Assembly: GCA_038199985.1 (NCBI GenBank)
Contig: JBBPYK010000056.1
Span: forward strand, 65,171 to 129,170
From: Arthrobacter_J sp038199985
GTDB taxonomy: Bacteria > Actinomycetota > Actinomycetes > Actinomycetales > Micrococcaceae
Reading direction: 5' to 3'
Length of the DNA stretch: 64,000 nucleotides
The translations under genes and the position numbers were made by a program. The notes below the pieces were generated by a model. It was given only the letters and a program-made list of their open reading frames with translations, did not search any database and was not told the DNA's origin. This document shows, in pieces, positions 35,949-44,303 of this stretch; the stretch's first letter is position 1; every line of letters starts with the position of its first letter.

Positions 35949-37369
35949 GCCGATTCCACCTCTCCGTGCAAGAGGCGTTTCCTCAACGAGGCCTGTTTCC
36001 CTACAAGCACCTTGGGCTGCTCATCCGTGCTGGGGATGGGGCCAGTCGCCGGTGGACGTCGGGCCGCTTGCGAAATCGACAGGAGCAGCGCAACAATAAT
36101 CCAGTTTGCGAGCAACGCCGATCCGCCAGCGGACATGAAGGGTGTGGTCAAGCCTGTGAGCGGTATCAAGCGGGTAACTCCGCCGATGACCACGAAACAC
36201 TGGAGGGCGATCGTGAACGACAAGCCCGTTGCGAGCAGTTTTCCGAACCCGTCTTTGGTTCCCAACGCCGCCCGAAAACCACGAGAAATCAGCAGGACGT
36301 ACAACAGAACGATGGCAAACAGCCCGATCAAGCCGAGTTCTTCGCCGAGGGATGCAATGATCATGTCGGAATTCGCGTACGTGACGAGTCCGGGGCGGCC
36401 TTCACCCAGACCTGTCCCCACGAGACCACCGCTTGCGAGGCCAAAGAGGCCCTGCACCACCTGTCCACTGCCGCCCGGAACGCGGTCGTAGACCTCTGGA
36501 TCAAAAGCGTTGACCCAACTGTCGATCCGTAGGGCAACATGTGAGAAAAGCTGCATGGCAACGAACCCGCCAACAGCGATCATGGCTAAACCAATCAAGA
36601 TCCAACTAATGCGCCCTGTAGCGACGTAGATCATGGCCATGAATAGTCCGAAGAACAGTACGGACGTCCCGAGGTCGCGCTGGAAGACCAGAACCCCAAT
36701 ACTGACCATCCAGGCCGCGATCATTGGCGCCAGATCCTGGAATCGTGGCAACTGTAGCGGGCCGATCTTCTTGCCTGCGAGGAGGATGAGATCGCGGTTT
36801 GTCGATAAATACCCCGCAAAGAATATAGCGAGGGTGATCTTTGCAATTTCCCCGGGCTGGAAAGTGCCGATGCCGACGCTGATCCAGATGCGGGCGCCGT
36901 TGATGGATAGCCCTAGTGGTGTGAGCGGCAGCAAGAGCAGCACGGCACTGGCCAACAGGGAAATGTAAGTGAACCGTCGTAATACCCGATGATCCCTGAA
37001 CAGCCAGATGACGGCGCCAGCCGCTACCATGGCGACTGCGGTTAGCATGGCCTGGCTACCGGCAGCATGTTGGTCATCCGGCAATGAGAGATCCAGCCGG
37101 GCGATCATCGCCAACCCGATCCCATTCAAGGCAGTGGCGATGGGAAGAATGAGGGGATCGGCATACTTAGCCCGGATGCGCACAATGACGTGGATTGTCA
37201 AAGCGAGTCCGGCGAACAATCCATTGGTCACGAAGAATCCGCTGTCCAGCGGTGTTCCGCCGCCGAGTGACACAATAACGTTCGCTCCCACACCGGCAAT
37301 CAGAGCCAGCAGAAGTAGCATCAGCTCGATATTCCGTCGAGGTTTGGGGGTTGTTAGAACGTCGCTCAA
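35945..37369 (-). CDS. rodA: Peptidoglycan glycosyltransferase RodA/FtsW family
   Basis: A 474-residue SEDS-family membrane protein with about ten to twelve hydrophobic helices. Family motifs include GTFQPGEIAKI and FQRDLGTSVLFFG, the large extracytoplasmic loop, and GLTTPFMSAGGSALL. It polymerises lipid II into glycan strands and works with PbpA. The TTG at 37369 is the apparent start; a GAGGGGAAC site, which overlaps the pstP stop, lies about nine bases before it, so translation is probably coupled to pstP. Confidence 0.94.
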   Translation of the reverse strand: MSDVLTTPKPRRNIELMLLLLALIAGVGANVIVSLGGGTPLDSGFFVTNGLFAGLALTIHVIVRIRAKYADPLILPIATALNGIGLAMIARLDLSLPDDQHAAGSQAMLTAVAMVAAGAVIWLFRDHRVLRRFTYISLLASAVLLLLPLTPLGLSINGARIWISVGIGTFQPGEIAKITLAIFFAGYLSTNRDLILLAGKKIGPLQLPRFQDLAPMIAAWMVSIGVLVFQRDLGTSVLFFGLFMAMIYVATGRISWILIGLAMIAVGGFVAMQLFSHVALRIDSWVNAFDPEVYDRVPGGSGQVVQGLFGLASGGLVGTGLGEGRPGLVTYANSDMIIASLGEELGLIGLFAIVLLYVLLISRGFRAALGTKDGFGKLLATGLSFTIALQCFVVIGGVTRLIPLTGLTTPFMSAGGSALLANWIIVALLLSISQAARRPPATGPIPSTDEQPKVLVGKQASLRKRLLHGEVESA

Positions 37370-37371
37370 AG

Positions 37372-38961
37372 TCAGTTCCCCTCACAACGTCGGGCTGCAG
37401 CCTCGCCCGAAAGAGGCGTGGCCGACGGCGAGGCGGAAGATGTTGGGCTCGAGGTTGGTGAAGGTGATGAGCTCGTGGACTTCGATGCGCTGGGACTAGG
37501 GCTGGCTTTGCCGGTGGTTGACGACGTGGGCTTCGATGTCGGTACCGGTGAAGTCTCTGGTCCCGGAGATGGGGCAATCACAGCTCGTGCGGTACAACGA
37601 AGCTCATCCACGATCTCCTGGGCGTGTTCCAGATCCCGCGCAGGAAGAGTAGTTTCTAGCCTGTCTCTTGAGTACTCCGGCAAACTGGACACAGGAATTT
37701 CCGTGACGTCAGTGACGTGAGAGAGCTCAATGGGGCCAAGCGTCTGAGAGACACCATTGAAAATGGCGACACGATCGTCGACAGCGGACACGTAGTACCG
37801 GGTCTGCGTCCACAGGAATCCGAATCCCAAAACGGCGATGAGGATCAGCGTCATCAGCGCCATGAACGTCGGGATGACCCAACGTCTTTTGGGTGAATCC
37901 CGCTGTTCGGGAGCTTCATCCTGAGAAGACCCATCATGCTCGGGTGCCTTATGCATGAGCAGCTTGGCAGCGCGACGCTCGTTCGACTGCTGGGTGACGA
38001 TCGGAATCTGTCCGGTCTCTGTTGCTAAAGCCGCAGAGCCGACCAATTCATGCGGTCGTTGCGCTAGATCCCTGCGGATCATATCGGCCCGAATAGTATC
38101 GTCGACAGTTGTTGTCTTCTGCTTCCGCGCCCGGGAGTCCTTAGTATCGGAGCCTGTTGTGACTGTGTTGTCGTCGTCATCGTTCCGCGCACGGACGCGC
38201 ACCGGCTCCAGCGGAACTGCTGGCACGATCAAATCGTCCTTGGTCGCCTCCGCTATCTCAATCACGGCAATCGTCACATTGTCCGGAGCGCCACCGGCGA
38301 GGGTGAGTTCTACCAGGGTGTTGACGCACTCTCGCAGGCTGGACGACTCCCGAAACACTTGCTCAATGGCGGAGTCCCGCAGAACCGCCATCAGGCCGTC
38401 CGAGCACAGTAGCCATTTTTCGCCCGGAACGGCGTCGAATGTTTCAACGTCGAGTTCCGGGCTGGCATCGACATCGCCCAGAACCCGCATCAATACGTTT
38501 TTATGCGGATGGACCTCTGCCTCTTCGGGTCTCAGCCGTCCTTCGTCGATGAGCCGCTGCACAAAGGTGTGGTCGATGCTCATCTGCTCAAAAAAGTTGT
38601 CCTTGAGCCGATACGCCCGCGAATCCCCTATGTGCGCAAGAGTTATGTGGTTTCCGTCGAGCAAGAGGGCCGTGCAAGTGGTGCCCATACCGGCGAGCTG
38701 TGGATTGGTGCCCACGAGTTCGGACAGTAGCGAATTGGCAGTCTGAATTTCATCGGCCAAAATGGTCGCTGCGTCGCCGTCGTACGGATGATCCAGATGC
38801 ACCAGGTCCAGCACGGTAGAAGCAGAAGCAATGTTGCCACCCGCATGCCCACCCATGCCGTCAGCTACAACGGCCAGGTTCTGGCCTACATACGCTGAAT
38901 CGTCATTCTTGGCACGTGAACCCACATCGGAGCGCACGGCATAGCGCAAAATTAGCGCCAT
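37372..38961 (-). CDS. pstP: PP2C-family Ser/Thr phosphatase PstP
   Basis: A 529-residue membrane phosphatase that reverses PknA/PknB phosphorylation. The PP2C domain fills residues 1-240 with metal-binding motifs RSDVGSRAKNDD, VADGMGGHAGG, LCSDGL and GGAPDNVTI. A cytosolic linker leads to one membrane span near 352-372. An extracytoplasmic domain of about 75 residues and a Ser/Pro/Thr-rich low-complexity tail follow. It starts one base after the fhaB stop region and ends just before rodA. Confidence 0.94.
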   Translation of the reverse strand: MALILRYAVRSDVGSRAKNDDSAYVGQNLAVVADGMGGHAGGNIASASTVLDLVHLDHPYDGDAATILADEIQTANSLLSELVGTNPQLAGMGTTCTALLLDGNHITLAHIGDSRAYRLKDNFFEQMSIDHTFVQRLIDEGRLRPEEAEVHPHKNVLMRVLGDVDASPELDVETFDAVPGEKWLLCSDGLMAVLRDSAIEQVFRESSSLRECVNTLVELTLAGGAPDNVTIAVIEIAEATKDDLIVPAVPLEPVRVRARNDDDDNTVTTGSDTKDSRARKQKTTTVDDTIRADMIRRDLAQRPHELVGSAALATETGQIPIVTQQSNERRAAKLLMHKAPEHDGSSQDEAPEQRDSPKRRWVIPTFMALMTLILIAVLGFGFLWTQTRYYVSAVDDRVAIFNGVSQTLGPIELSHVTDVTEIPVSSLPEYSRDRLETTLPARDLEHAQEIVDELRCTARAVIAPSPGPETSPVPTSKPTSSTTGKASPSPSASKSTSSSPSPTSSPTSSASPSATPLSGEAAARRCEGN

Positions 38962-38962
38962 A

Positions 38963-39424
38963 CTATGGCCTCAATTCGATGACCGTCTTGCCGATCCGGA
39001 TGGGTACTCCGGGCTCAACGGGCAGTGCACGGGTCAGCTGACTACCGGACACGAATGTTCCGTTGGTGGAACCCAGGTCCTCAACGAACCACCGGCTTCC
39101 CTGAGGAAAGAGACGCGCATGTCGACCAGAGGCGTAGTCATCATCCAAAACTAGTGTTGCTTCTTGAGCGCGCCCAAGAAGGATGGGGCTGTTGGTCAGC
39201 TCCAGAGTGGTCCCTTTGAGCGGACCTTCGGTGACCACGAGTTCCCTTGCAGATTTTCTGGGCGCTGTGTTGGCAGCGGGAGCTTGGCCAGCAGACCTGA
39301 CCCCGGTACGTGTACGTTGACCGACCATCAAATCACGGCGTAGCGCGCTCACAATGCTGATCACCAGAACCCACAACAGGATGAGAAAGCCGTAGCGCAA
39401 TAGCGTCAACGTCAGATCACTCAT
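38963..39424 (-). CDS. fhaB: FHA-domain protein FhaB (FipA) type
   Basis: A 153-residue protein with an N-terminal membrane span (about residues 8-28), a basic linker and a C-terminal FHA domain (about 60-150). Phosphothreonine-binding motifs are visible as LLGRAQ, SGRHARL and LGSTNGTFV. It reads phosphothreonine made by PknA/PknB and corresponds to mycobacterial FhaB (Rv0019c), linked to division and wall growth. Its ATG overlaps the fhaA stop by four bases. Confidence 0.93.
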   Translation of the reverse strand: MSDLTLTLLRYGFLILLWVLVISIVSALRRDLMVGQRTRTGVRSAGQAPAANTAPRKSARELVVTEGPLKGTTLELTNSPILLGRAQEATLVLDDDYASGRHARLFPQGSRWFVEDLGSTNGTFVSGSQLTRALPVEPGVPIRIGKTVIELRP

Positions 39425-40158
39425 TCGGCGGCTCCACCATTTGTAGGAACCAAACGAAAAGTAGCCCGGGCACGGCCCATGGTGATGACAGACCCGTCGG
39501 TGAGCTCAATCTGACCGTGCAACCGTTCCCCATTGACGTAACTTCCATTGGTCGAGCCAAGATCCACTGCGAGGACTGAAGAGCCTCTCCGGCGGATTTC
39601 GAGATGTCTGCGTGACACTCCGGTGTCTTCAACCCGGATATCGGCTTCCGTGGACCGCCCGATAATTGCGGATTCAAGCGTCAACGAGTGACGGTGGCCG
39701 CCTATGTCAAGCACTGGTTCATTCCGAGCGGGACGTCGGGAGGGCGCAGCGGGCGCCTTAGGCGCAGAGGTCTGACGAGGTTGGCCCGCCTTCTCGGTGG
39801 TGGAATCGATCTCCAAAGCACCTGCTTTCAGATCTACGTCCCGGATGAAAGACACACGCACTGGACCGCGAAGCGTGTAGTTCTGGCTGTTGACGTGCGC
39901 GATCACCACGTCGCAGAGCTCCTCCGCAAGGGGAGCGCCCCACTCCTGAGCGTGGGCAAAATCCGCAGCAGAGAGACGGGCGGCAAAAACATTGGGGGCT
40001 AGGGTGCGGCCCTCTCCAATGGTGTAGGCCTTGTTATCCAGCTCGCGACGCAAGGCGCTGGCAATTTCCACCGGCTGTACTTCCGCTTTTGAACCAGTAG
40101 AGAAGGCGCCGCGGACTACCTTCTCAATACCGCGCTCGAAGTTGTCGAGAATGCCCAT
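39421..40158 (-). CDS. fhaA: DUF3662/FHA-domain protein FhaA
   Basis: A 245-residue cytoplasmic protein. DUF3662 occupies residues 1-115 (LDNFERGIEKVVRGAF at the start); a short Pro/Ala-rich linker leads to an FHA domain (about 155-240) with IIGRSTEADI, SRRHLEI and DLGSTNGSYV. In mycobacteria FhaA binds the phosphorylated MviN pseudokinase and limits lipid II export. Compared with mycobacterial FhaA (over 500 residues) the linker is much shorter. It is the first gene of the operon and has a strong GAGAGGAGG ribosome site. The 294 bases upstream, to tRNA-Leu, hold no gene. Confidence 0.93.
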   Translation of the reverse strand: MGILDNFERGIEKVVRGAFSTGSKAEVQPVEIASALRRELDNKAYTIGEGRTLAPNVFAARLSAADFAHAQEWGAPLAEELCDVVIAHVNSQNYTLRGPVRVSFIRDVDLKAGALEIDSTTEKAGQPRQTSAPKAPAAPSRRPARNEPVLDIGGHRHSLTLESAIIGRSTEADIRVEDTGVSRRHLEIRRRGSSVLAVDLGSTNGSYVNGERLHGQIELTDGSVITMGRARATFRLVPTNGGAAE

Positions 40159-40452
40159 CCGTTGCCTCCTCTCGTTGTGTCATTTCTGCTTCCGCTCCAG
40201 CCGAGGTTACCCGTCTTGGTCCGCTGGTAGGCACCGAGCAAGAATAATCGTGCCCGGACTGCCTCGTGCGTACTTCTCGATACTACTTGGGGAGTATGGA
40301 AATGACCTCAATCAGAGCATTGTCGAAGCCAATTAGTGATAACGATTCGTGCTCCGGGCTGGTTGCACTGAAACCTGGTTTAGGTTAAACGGCCGGAGTT
40401 TGGTTATGCTTGATCTCGCTGTTCTTGGAGGTTTCGACCCCCAAAGCACTAT

Positions 40453-40535
40453 GCGCGAGTGGCGGAACGGCAGACGCGCTGGCTTCAGGTGCCAGTATCC
40501 GAAAGGGTGTGGGGGTTCAAATCCCCCCTCGCGCA
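40453..40535 (+). tRNA. tRNA-Leu (CAG)
   Basis: An 83-base class II tRNA: acceptor GCGCGAG pairs with CTCGCGC, the anticodon loop TTCAGGT carries CAG, a variable arm (TATCCGAAAGGGTGT) is present, and the T arm is GGGGGTTCAAATCCCCC. CCA is not encoded. A terminator follows. Confidence 0.97.
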
Positions 40536-40544
40536 CAGAAAATC

Positions 40545-40580
40545 AAAAAGCACCTCCGGCTTCGTCCAGGGGTGCTTTTT
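40545..40580. terminator. Terminator after tRNA-Leu
   Basis: A perfect 10-bp stem (AAAAAGCACC with GGTGCTTTTT), T-run included, loop 16 bases. It can serve both tRNA-Leu and the convergent antiporter gene. Confidence 0.85.
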
Positions 40581-40636
40581 GCGTTGTCGAAGCCATGTTG
40601 GCCGACAGAAACCTGCCAGCGAGAACCCACCCTGAA

Positions 40637-41833
40637 CTAGTGGTGGGATGCTCCCTTTGGTGCCTTCGCCCTGCGTTTACCGGTGACTAGATTCAGCACA
40701 GGTTCAGCGAACCGAGTGATGATGGGACCACTGACGGCCATGATCAGCACGTAGGCGGTGGCCAGTGCTGCCAGCGCCGGGACCACGGCACCGGAGGCGA
40801 CAGCGAGACCCGCAATCACAATGGAGAACTCACCACGAGCGACGAGCGCCGCACCAGCCCGCGCTCGCCCAGGTCTTGCAATTCCCTGTTGTTTTGCCGC
40901 CCACCACCCAGTCGCCACTTTGGTGCAGATGGTGACGAAGGCTAAAGCGAGCGCCCAACCAAGCACAGGTGGAATGGTGGAGGGATCCGTGTTCAACCCG
41001 AAGACGACAAAGAACATTGCGGCAAAAAGATCCCGCATTGGCTCCATGACGCGCGTTGCGGTTTCTGCGGTGGCACCGGAGATCGCGATACCGAGAAGGA
41101 ACGCTCCTACAGCGGCAGAGACTTGCAGCGCCGCAGTAATGCCAGCTACCAACAGGGCAGCACCGAACAGAGTGAGCAAAAAGACTTCGCGGTCCTTGTT
41201 GTCAATGACCGCGGAAACCACTCTGCTGAAACGCAAAGCGATCACGAGGACGATAGTGACCACCAGAAGGGAAATACCCACCGTCTGTAAGCCGCCAAGA
41301 AAGCTTATTCCGGAGAGTACAGCCGTGAGAATAGGCAGATAAACCGCCATGGCCAAGTCTTCGAATACGAGCAGGGACAGAACGACGGGCGTCTCACGGT
41401 TCCCTAATCGACCCAGATCCGTCAGGACCTTGGCAATAATGCCCGAAGAAGAAATGTACGTCACGCCGCCCATGACCAATGCTCCGACTATTCCCCAACC
41501 CAGGAATAGCGCGATAGCAGCGCCTGGGATGAAGTTCAGAACGATGTCGAGAACTCCCGCCATCCACGATTGCCGCAGGCCGGTAACGAGCTCTTTCGCC
41601 GTATATTCCAGGCCCAACATCAGGAGTAAGAGGATGACGCCAATCTCGCTGGCGATGGCGCTGAACTCTTCGAGACCACCCAGCTCAACGAACCCACCGG
41701 CCCCAAAGAACAAGCCTCCCAGCAGATACAGCGGGATTGGCGACATGCCGATCTTCCCGGCAAGGCGCCCCAATATCCCGAGACCGAAAAAGACGGCGCC
41801 CAGTTCAATGAGAGTGACAGTGCTGCTAGCCAT
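40637..41833 (-). CDS. CPA2-family monovalent cation/proton antiporter (KhtU-like)
   Basis: A 398-residue membrane protein with about 12 hydrophobic helices of the Kef/CPA2 exchanger family. Recognisable segments are GVTYISSSGIIAKVL, LLVFEDLAMAVYLP and AFLLGIAISG. It lacks the C-terminal TrkA-N domain of KefB/KefC. Instead, a separate TrkA-C-type protein is encoded six bases upstream in the operon, as in the Bacillus KhtT-KhtU K+/H+ antiporter. It should export K+ or Na+ in exchange for protons and help pH or ion balance. Confidence 0.9.
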   Translation of the reverse strand: MASSTVTLIELGAVFFGLGILGRLAGKIGMSPIPLYLLGGLFFGAGGFVELGGLEEFSAIASEIGVILLLLMLGLEYTAKELVTGLRQSWMAGVLDIVLNFIPGAAIALFLGWGIVGALVMGGVTYISSSGIIAKVLTDLGRLGNRETPVVLSLLVFEDLAMAVYLPILTAVLSGISFLGGLQTVGISLLVVTIVLVIALRFSRVVSAVIDNKDREVFLLTLFGAALLVAGITAALQVSAAVGAFLLGIAISGATAETATRVMEPMRDLFAAMFFVVFGLNTDPSTIPPVLGWALALAFVTICTKVATGWWAAKQQGIARPGRARAGAALVARGEFSIVIAGLAVASGAVVPALAALATAYVLIMAVSGPIITRFAEPVLNLVTGKRRAKAPKGASHH

Positions 41834-41839
41834 GCACGC

Positions 41840-42319
41840 TCATCCGAGAAGAATACTGGCTGCCTTGTCCAGCCCTTCAGAGGTTCCAACGGCGACGACC
41901 AGGTCTCCGGCAGCAAAGGCGAAATCCGGAGTCGGAGACGGTTGTACCTGACCAGCGCTGAGGACGGCCACTACGGAAACACCGGTTTTAGTCCGAAGCT
42001 GTGTGTCTCCCAATTTGCGGCCATCGAATGGTGAACCCTCTGCAATAAGAAATTGCCGAGTGTTGACTCCGGGGAGGTCGCGGTGCTCCTTGGTGAGCTG
42101 AGCTACGAGCTGCCGTGCGCCGAGGAGGTTCCCGAGGGTCGCTGCCTCATCAGAGGTGAGGGGCATCGATGCAAGACAACCGTCAGGGTCATCTTCGCGA
42201 GAAACAATGAGCGCCATATCGCCATCGCGAAGGGACAGGACGCCTATCCGTCGGCCAGCGGCCGTTGTGATTTCCTTACGGACTCCGATCCCGGGAAGCG
42301 GGATTTCATCAACGATCAT
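41840..42319 (-). CDS. TrkA-C domain regulator (KhtT-like)
   Basis: A 159-residue cytoplasmic protein. The N-terminal half (PLPGIGVRKEITTAAGRRIG) matches the KhtT N-domain; the C-terminal half is an RCK_C/TrkA_C domain (DTQLRTKTGVSVVAVL, then FAFAAGDLVVAVG). In Bacillus, KhtT gates the antiporter KhtU and can bind c-di-AMP. Gene order and six-base spacing to the antiporter support that pairing here. Ligand binding cannot be judged from the sequence by eye. Confidence 0.87.
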   Translation of the reverse strand: MIVDEIPLPGIGVRKEITTAAGRRIGVLSLRDGDMALIVSREDDPDGCLASMPLTSDEAATLGNLLGARQLVAQLTKEHRDLPGVNTRQFLIAEGSPFDGRKLGDTQLRTKTGVSVVAVLSAGQVQPSPTPDFAFAAGDLVVAVGTSEGLDKAASILLG

Positions 42320-42343
42320 CCATCAATCCTAGACCCGCAGGTC

Positions 42344-42730
42344 CTATTGGGAATCCTTCGCCTTACGCGCCTCGCGGACACGCTTTTCCTCTGTGCGGAC
42401 CTGCGCCATGCTGGCGCGCTCATCGACTAGCCACTGTGGCGGGTTTTGCAAGAGCTCGGCGATTTCCGCCGTCGTCAGTGGTTCCGTCATTCCCGCTCGT
42501 GCCAGTCCAGCGATGGATACATTAAGTTTGCGTGCCACCTCCGGCCGTGGATGTGGTCCGTTGTGGCGCAACTCCTGCAGCCACTCGGGCGGGCTGGACT
42601 GGAGGTCCGTGAACTCTGCTCTCGAAATCACTGAATCCTGAAATTCCTGCGGCGCCGCGGGTAGGTAGATGCCGAGCTTCTTTGCAGCAGTTTCCGGTTT
42701 CATTGCCTGAGGCGCATTCTCGCTGTTCAT
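42344..42730 (-). CDS. DUF5997 family protein
   Basis: A 128-residue soluble protein. It contains two similar short segments (SPPEWLQELRHNGPHPRPEV and NPPQWLVDERASM), each followed or preceded by a small helical stretch, and a charged C-terminus (RTEEKRVREARKAKDSQ). It belongs to the actinobacterial DUF5997 family; the function is unknown. It is transcribed divergently from the LysR-type sensor gene 57 bases away, a pairing I recall from Arthrobacter genomes. The ATG start has only a weak ribosome site. Confidence 0.82.
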   Translation of the reverse strand: MNSENAPQAMKPETAAKKLGIYLPAAPQEFQDSVISRAEFTDLQSSPPEWLQELRHNGPHPRPEVARKLNVSIAGLARAGMTEPLTTAEIAELLQNPPQWLVDERASMAQVRTEEKRVREARKAKDSQ

Positions 42731-42787
42731 GGTTCAAGCGTATCCTCCCGCGCCGATCCGCAGGTCGCTTGCACTAATGTGGGAGCA

Positions 42788-43552
42788 GTGAAGCCAAAAA
42801 GTGTCCTGACCATCGGCTTTGTGCCCGGTGTAACCCCAGGAAAGTGGGCTGCCCGATGGCGCGAACGTCACCCTGAGATTTCTCTGGATCTACTGGAGTG
42901 CGACGCCGGTGAACAGGTGCGGGTGCTGCAGGAGGGGAGGGTCGACGTCGGCCTTGTCCGCCTTCCTGTCCCTCAGGACGGACTCCATGTCATTCCGCTT
43001 TATGCGGAGAAGCCTGTGGTTGTCGCGGCGAAGGAACACTTCGTTGCCCTCTACGAGGAAGAAGACGCGGTGACACTGGCGGATCTCGAGGGCGAAACGT
43101 TCCTCGACGTGGCTGAGCTCGGAGCGGCCATGACCGTTGAAGTTGCTGCCTCCGGAGCCGGAATTGCCATCATGCCGATGTCGCTGGCACGTCTTCATCG
43201 CCGGCGGGACGCGGTCCACCGTCCAGTTGCTGATGCACCGGAAACCCGGATCGGGATTGCATGGTTGGCGGCTAGCACTTCGGAATTGATCGAGGAATTC
43301 ATCGGCATAGTGCGAGGGCGCACGGCCAACAGCTCGCGTCAGCCCCTCGCCGGGTCAACCACGGGGGATGCCACCGGCAAGAACAGCTCCGGCAAGGACA
43401 GTGAAAAGGAGCGGCGGAAACCGACATCGAACTCTCGTCGAGAGGGCAAACGGTCCGGAAGTTCCGTGCCGCGCTCAAACTCACGAGGGGTCAGCGGGAC
43501 CAAGGGGCAGCGGTCAGCGCCGGGCAAGAACGGACGGCGAGGCCGACGTTGA
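42788..43552 (+). CDS. LysR-type substrate-binding domain protein without HTH, basic tail
   Basis: About 254 residues. Residues 5-175 are a LysR-type effector-binding domain (VLTIGFVPG at the start, VDVGLVRLP, LYAEKPVVVAAKEH, GAGIAIMPMSLARL). There is no N-terminal helix-turn-helix. Residues 180-254 are a Ser/Lys/Arg/Gly-rich basic tail that could bind nucleic acid or a membrane. The start is uncertain: GTG at 42788 fits a leaderless mRNA, since TAATGT lies seven bases upstream; GTG at 42779 adds three residues. No ribosome site is at useful spacing. Its role is unknown; it may sense a small molecule with the divergent DUF5997 protein. Confidence 0.8.
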   Translation: MKPKSVLTIGFVPGVTPGKWAARWRERHPEISLDLLECDAGEQVRVLQEGRVDVGLVRLPVPQDGLHVIPLYAEKPVVVAAKEHFVALYEEEDAVTLADLEGETFLDVAELGAAMTVEVAASGAGIAIMPMSLARLHRRRDAVHRPVADAPETRIGIAWLAASTSELIEEFIGIVRGRTANSSRQPLAGSTTGDATGKNSSGKDSEKERRKPTSNSRREGKRSGSSVPRSNSRGVSGTKGQRSAPGKNGRRGRR

Positions 43553-43632
43553 CGGTGCGGACGTCGCTAGGCTGCGGGAGCGCCCCTAGTGTCTGTGGCC
43601 AGCCTTAGATTCTTATGAGGGCCTCCCCTTTA

Positions 43633-44151
43633 TCAGCGAGCGTTCAGATTGAGTCCGGCGAGGACCTTATCCACAATCTCGGCTGGAGCATTGGCGATGT
43701 CGATTGTGAGGCCGGCTTCGTCGTCGCCCAACATTTCCAACGTTTCGAGTTGGGAGGGGAGTAGGGAAGGCGGCATGAAGTGGCCGGAACGCGTAGTCAT
43801 CCGTTGGCTCAATAGTTCCTCACTGCCGTGAAGATGAATAAAGTACACGGTTCCAGTTGCCTGACGGAGAGTATCGCGGTAACTATGTTTTAGAGCGGAG
43901 CAGGTGACGACGGTGTTGATGTTGTCGCTGGCCATCTGCGCCATCCAGTCGCGCATCGCTTCGAGCCACGGCTTGCGGTCCTCGTCGTTGAGGGGAGTGC
44001 CTGCTGTCATCTTGTCGATGTTGGACTGAGGATGGAATTCATCTGCTTCAGAGAACGTCCACCCGAGGCGTTGGGCGAGCATCTCTGCGACCGTGGACTT
44101 GCCGGAGCCGGACACACCCATAATGACCAGATGTTGTGCTGATTCGCTCAT
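43633..44151 (-). CDS. gntK: Gluconokinase
   Basis: A 172-residue P-loop kinase that phosphorylates gluconate to 6-phosphogluconate, the substrate of the gnd enzyme encoded at 15 kb. The Walker A GVSGSGKST lies at residues 11-19; family motifs DEFHPQSNIDKM, PLNDEDRKPWL and SGHFMPPSLLPSQ are clear. The ATG at 44151 is chosen because AAGGAGAAGC lies directly upstream; a longer frame exists but lacks this. It stands alone, divergent from the sigma factor gene. No gluconate permease is adjacent. Confidence 0.94.
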   Translation of the reverse strand: MSESAQHLVIMGVSGSGKSTVAEMLAQRLGWTFSEADEFHPQSNIDKMTAGTPLNDEDRKPWLEAMRDWMAQMASDNINTVVTCSALKHSYRDTLRQATGTVYFIHLHGSEELLSQRMTTRSGHFMPPSLLPSQLETLEMLGDDEAGLTIDIANAPAEIVDKVLAGLNLNAR

Positions 44152-44303
44152 GCGCTTCTCCTTATATTGGCGGTGCTTCTCCCATTGGAACCACAACTAG
44201 CCGTTTTATCAAACAGTTGTCGAAGACCCATTGTTTTGTAAGGGTGCTTATGGTCTCCTGAGAGAAGTTGCTTCGGTTTCTTCTTCTCCCGGAAGGACAT
44301 CGT

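Noticed and set aside
37955..38746. A 263-codon rightward frame opposite pstP
   Set aside because: Ser/Arg-rich shadow of the PP2C gene in a high-GC region.
43667..43675. Single perfect TTATCCACA in gntK (and another at 45773-45781 in the glycosyltransferase gene)
   Set aside because: Isolated boxes in coding sequence; about this many are expected by chance in 64 kb.
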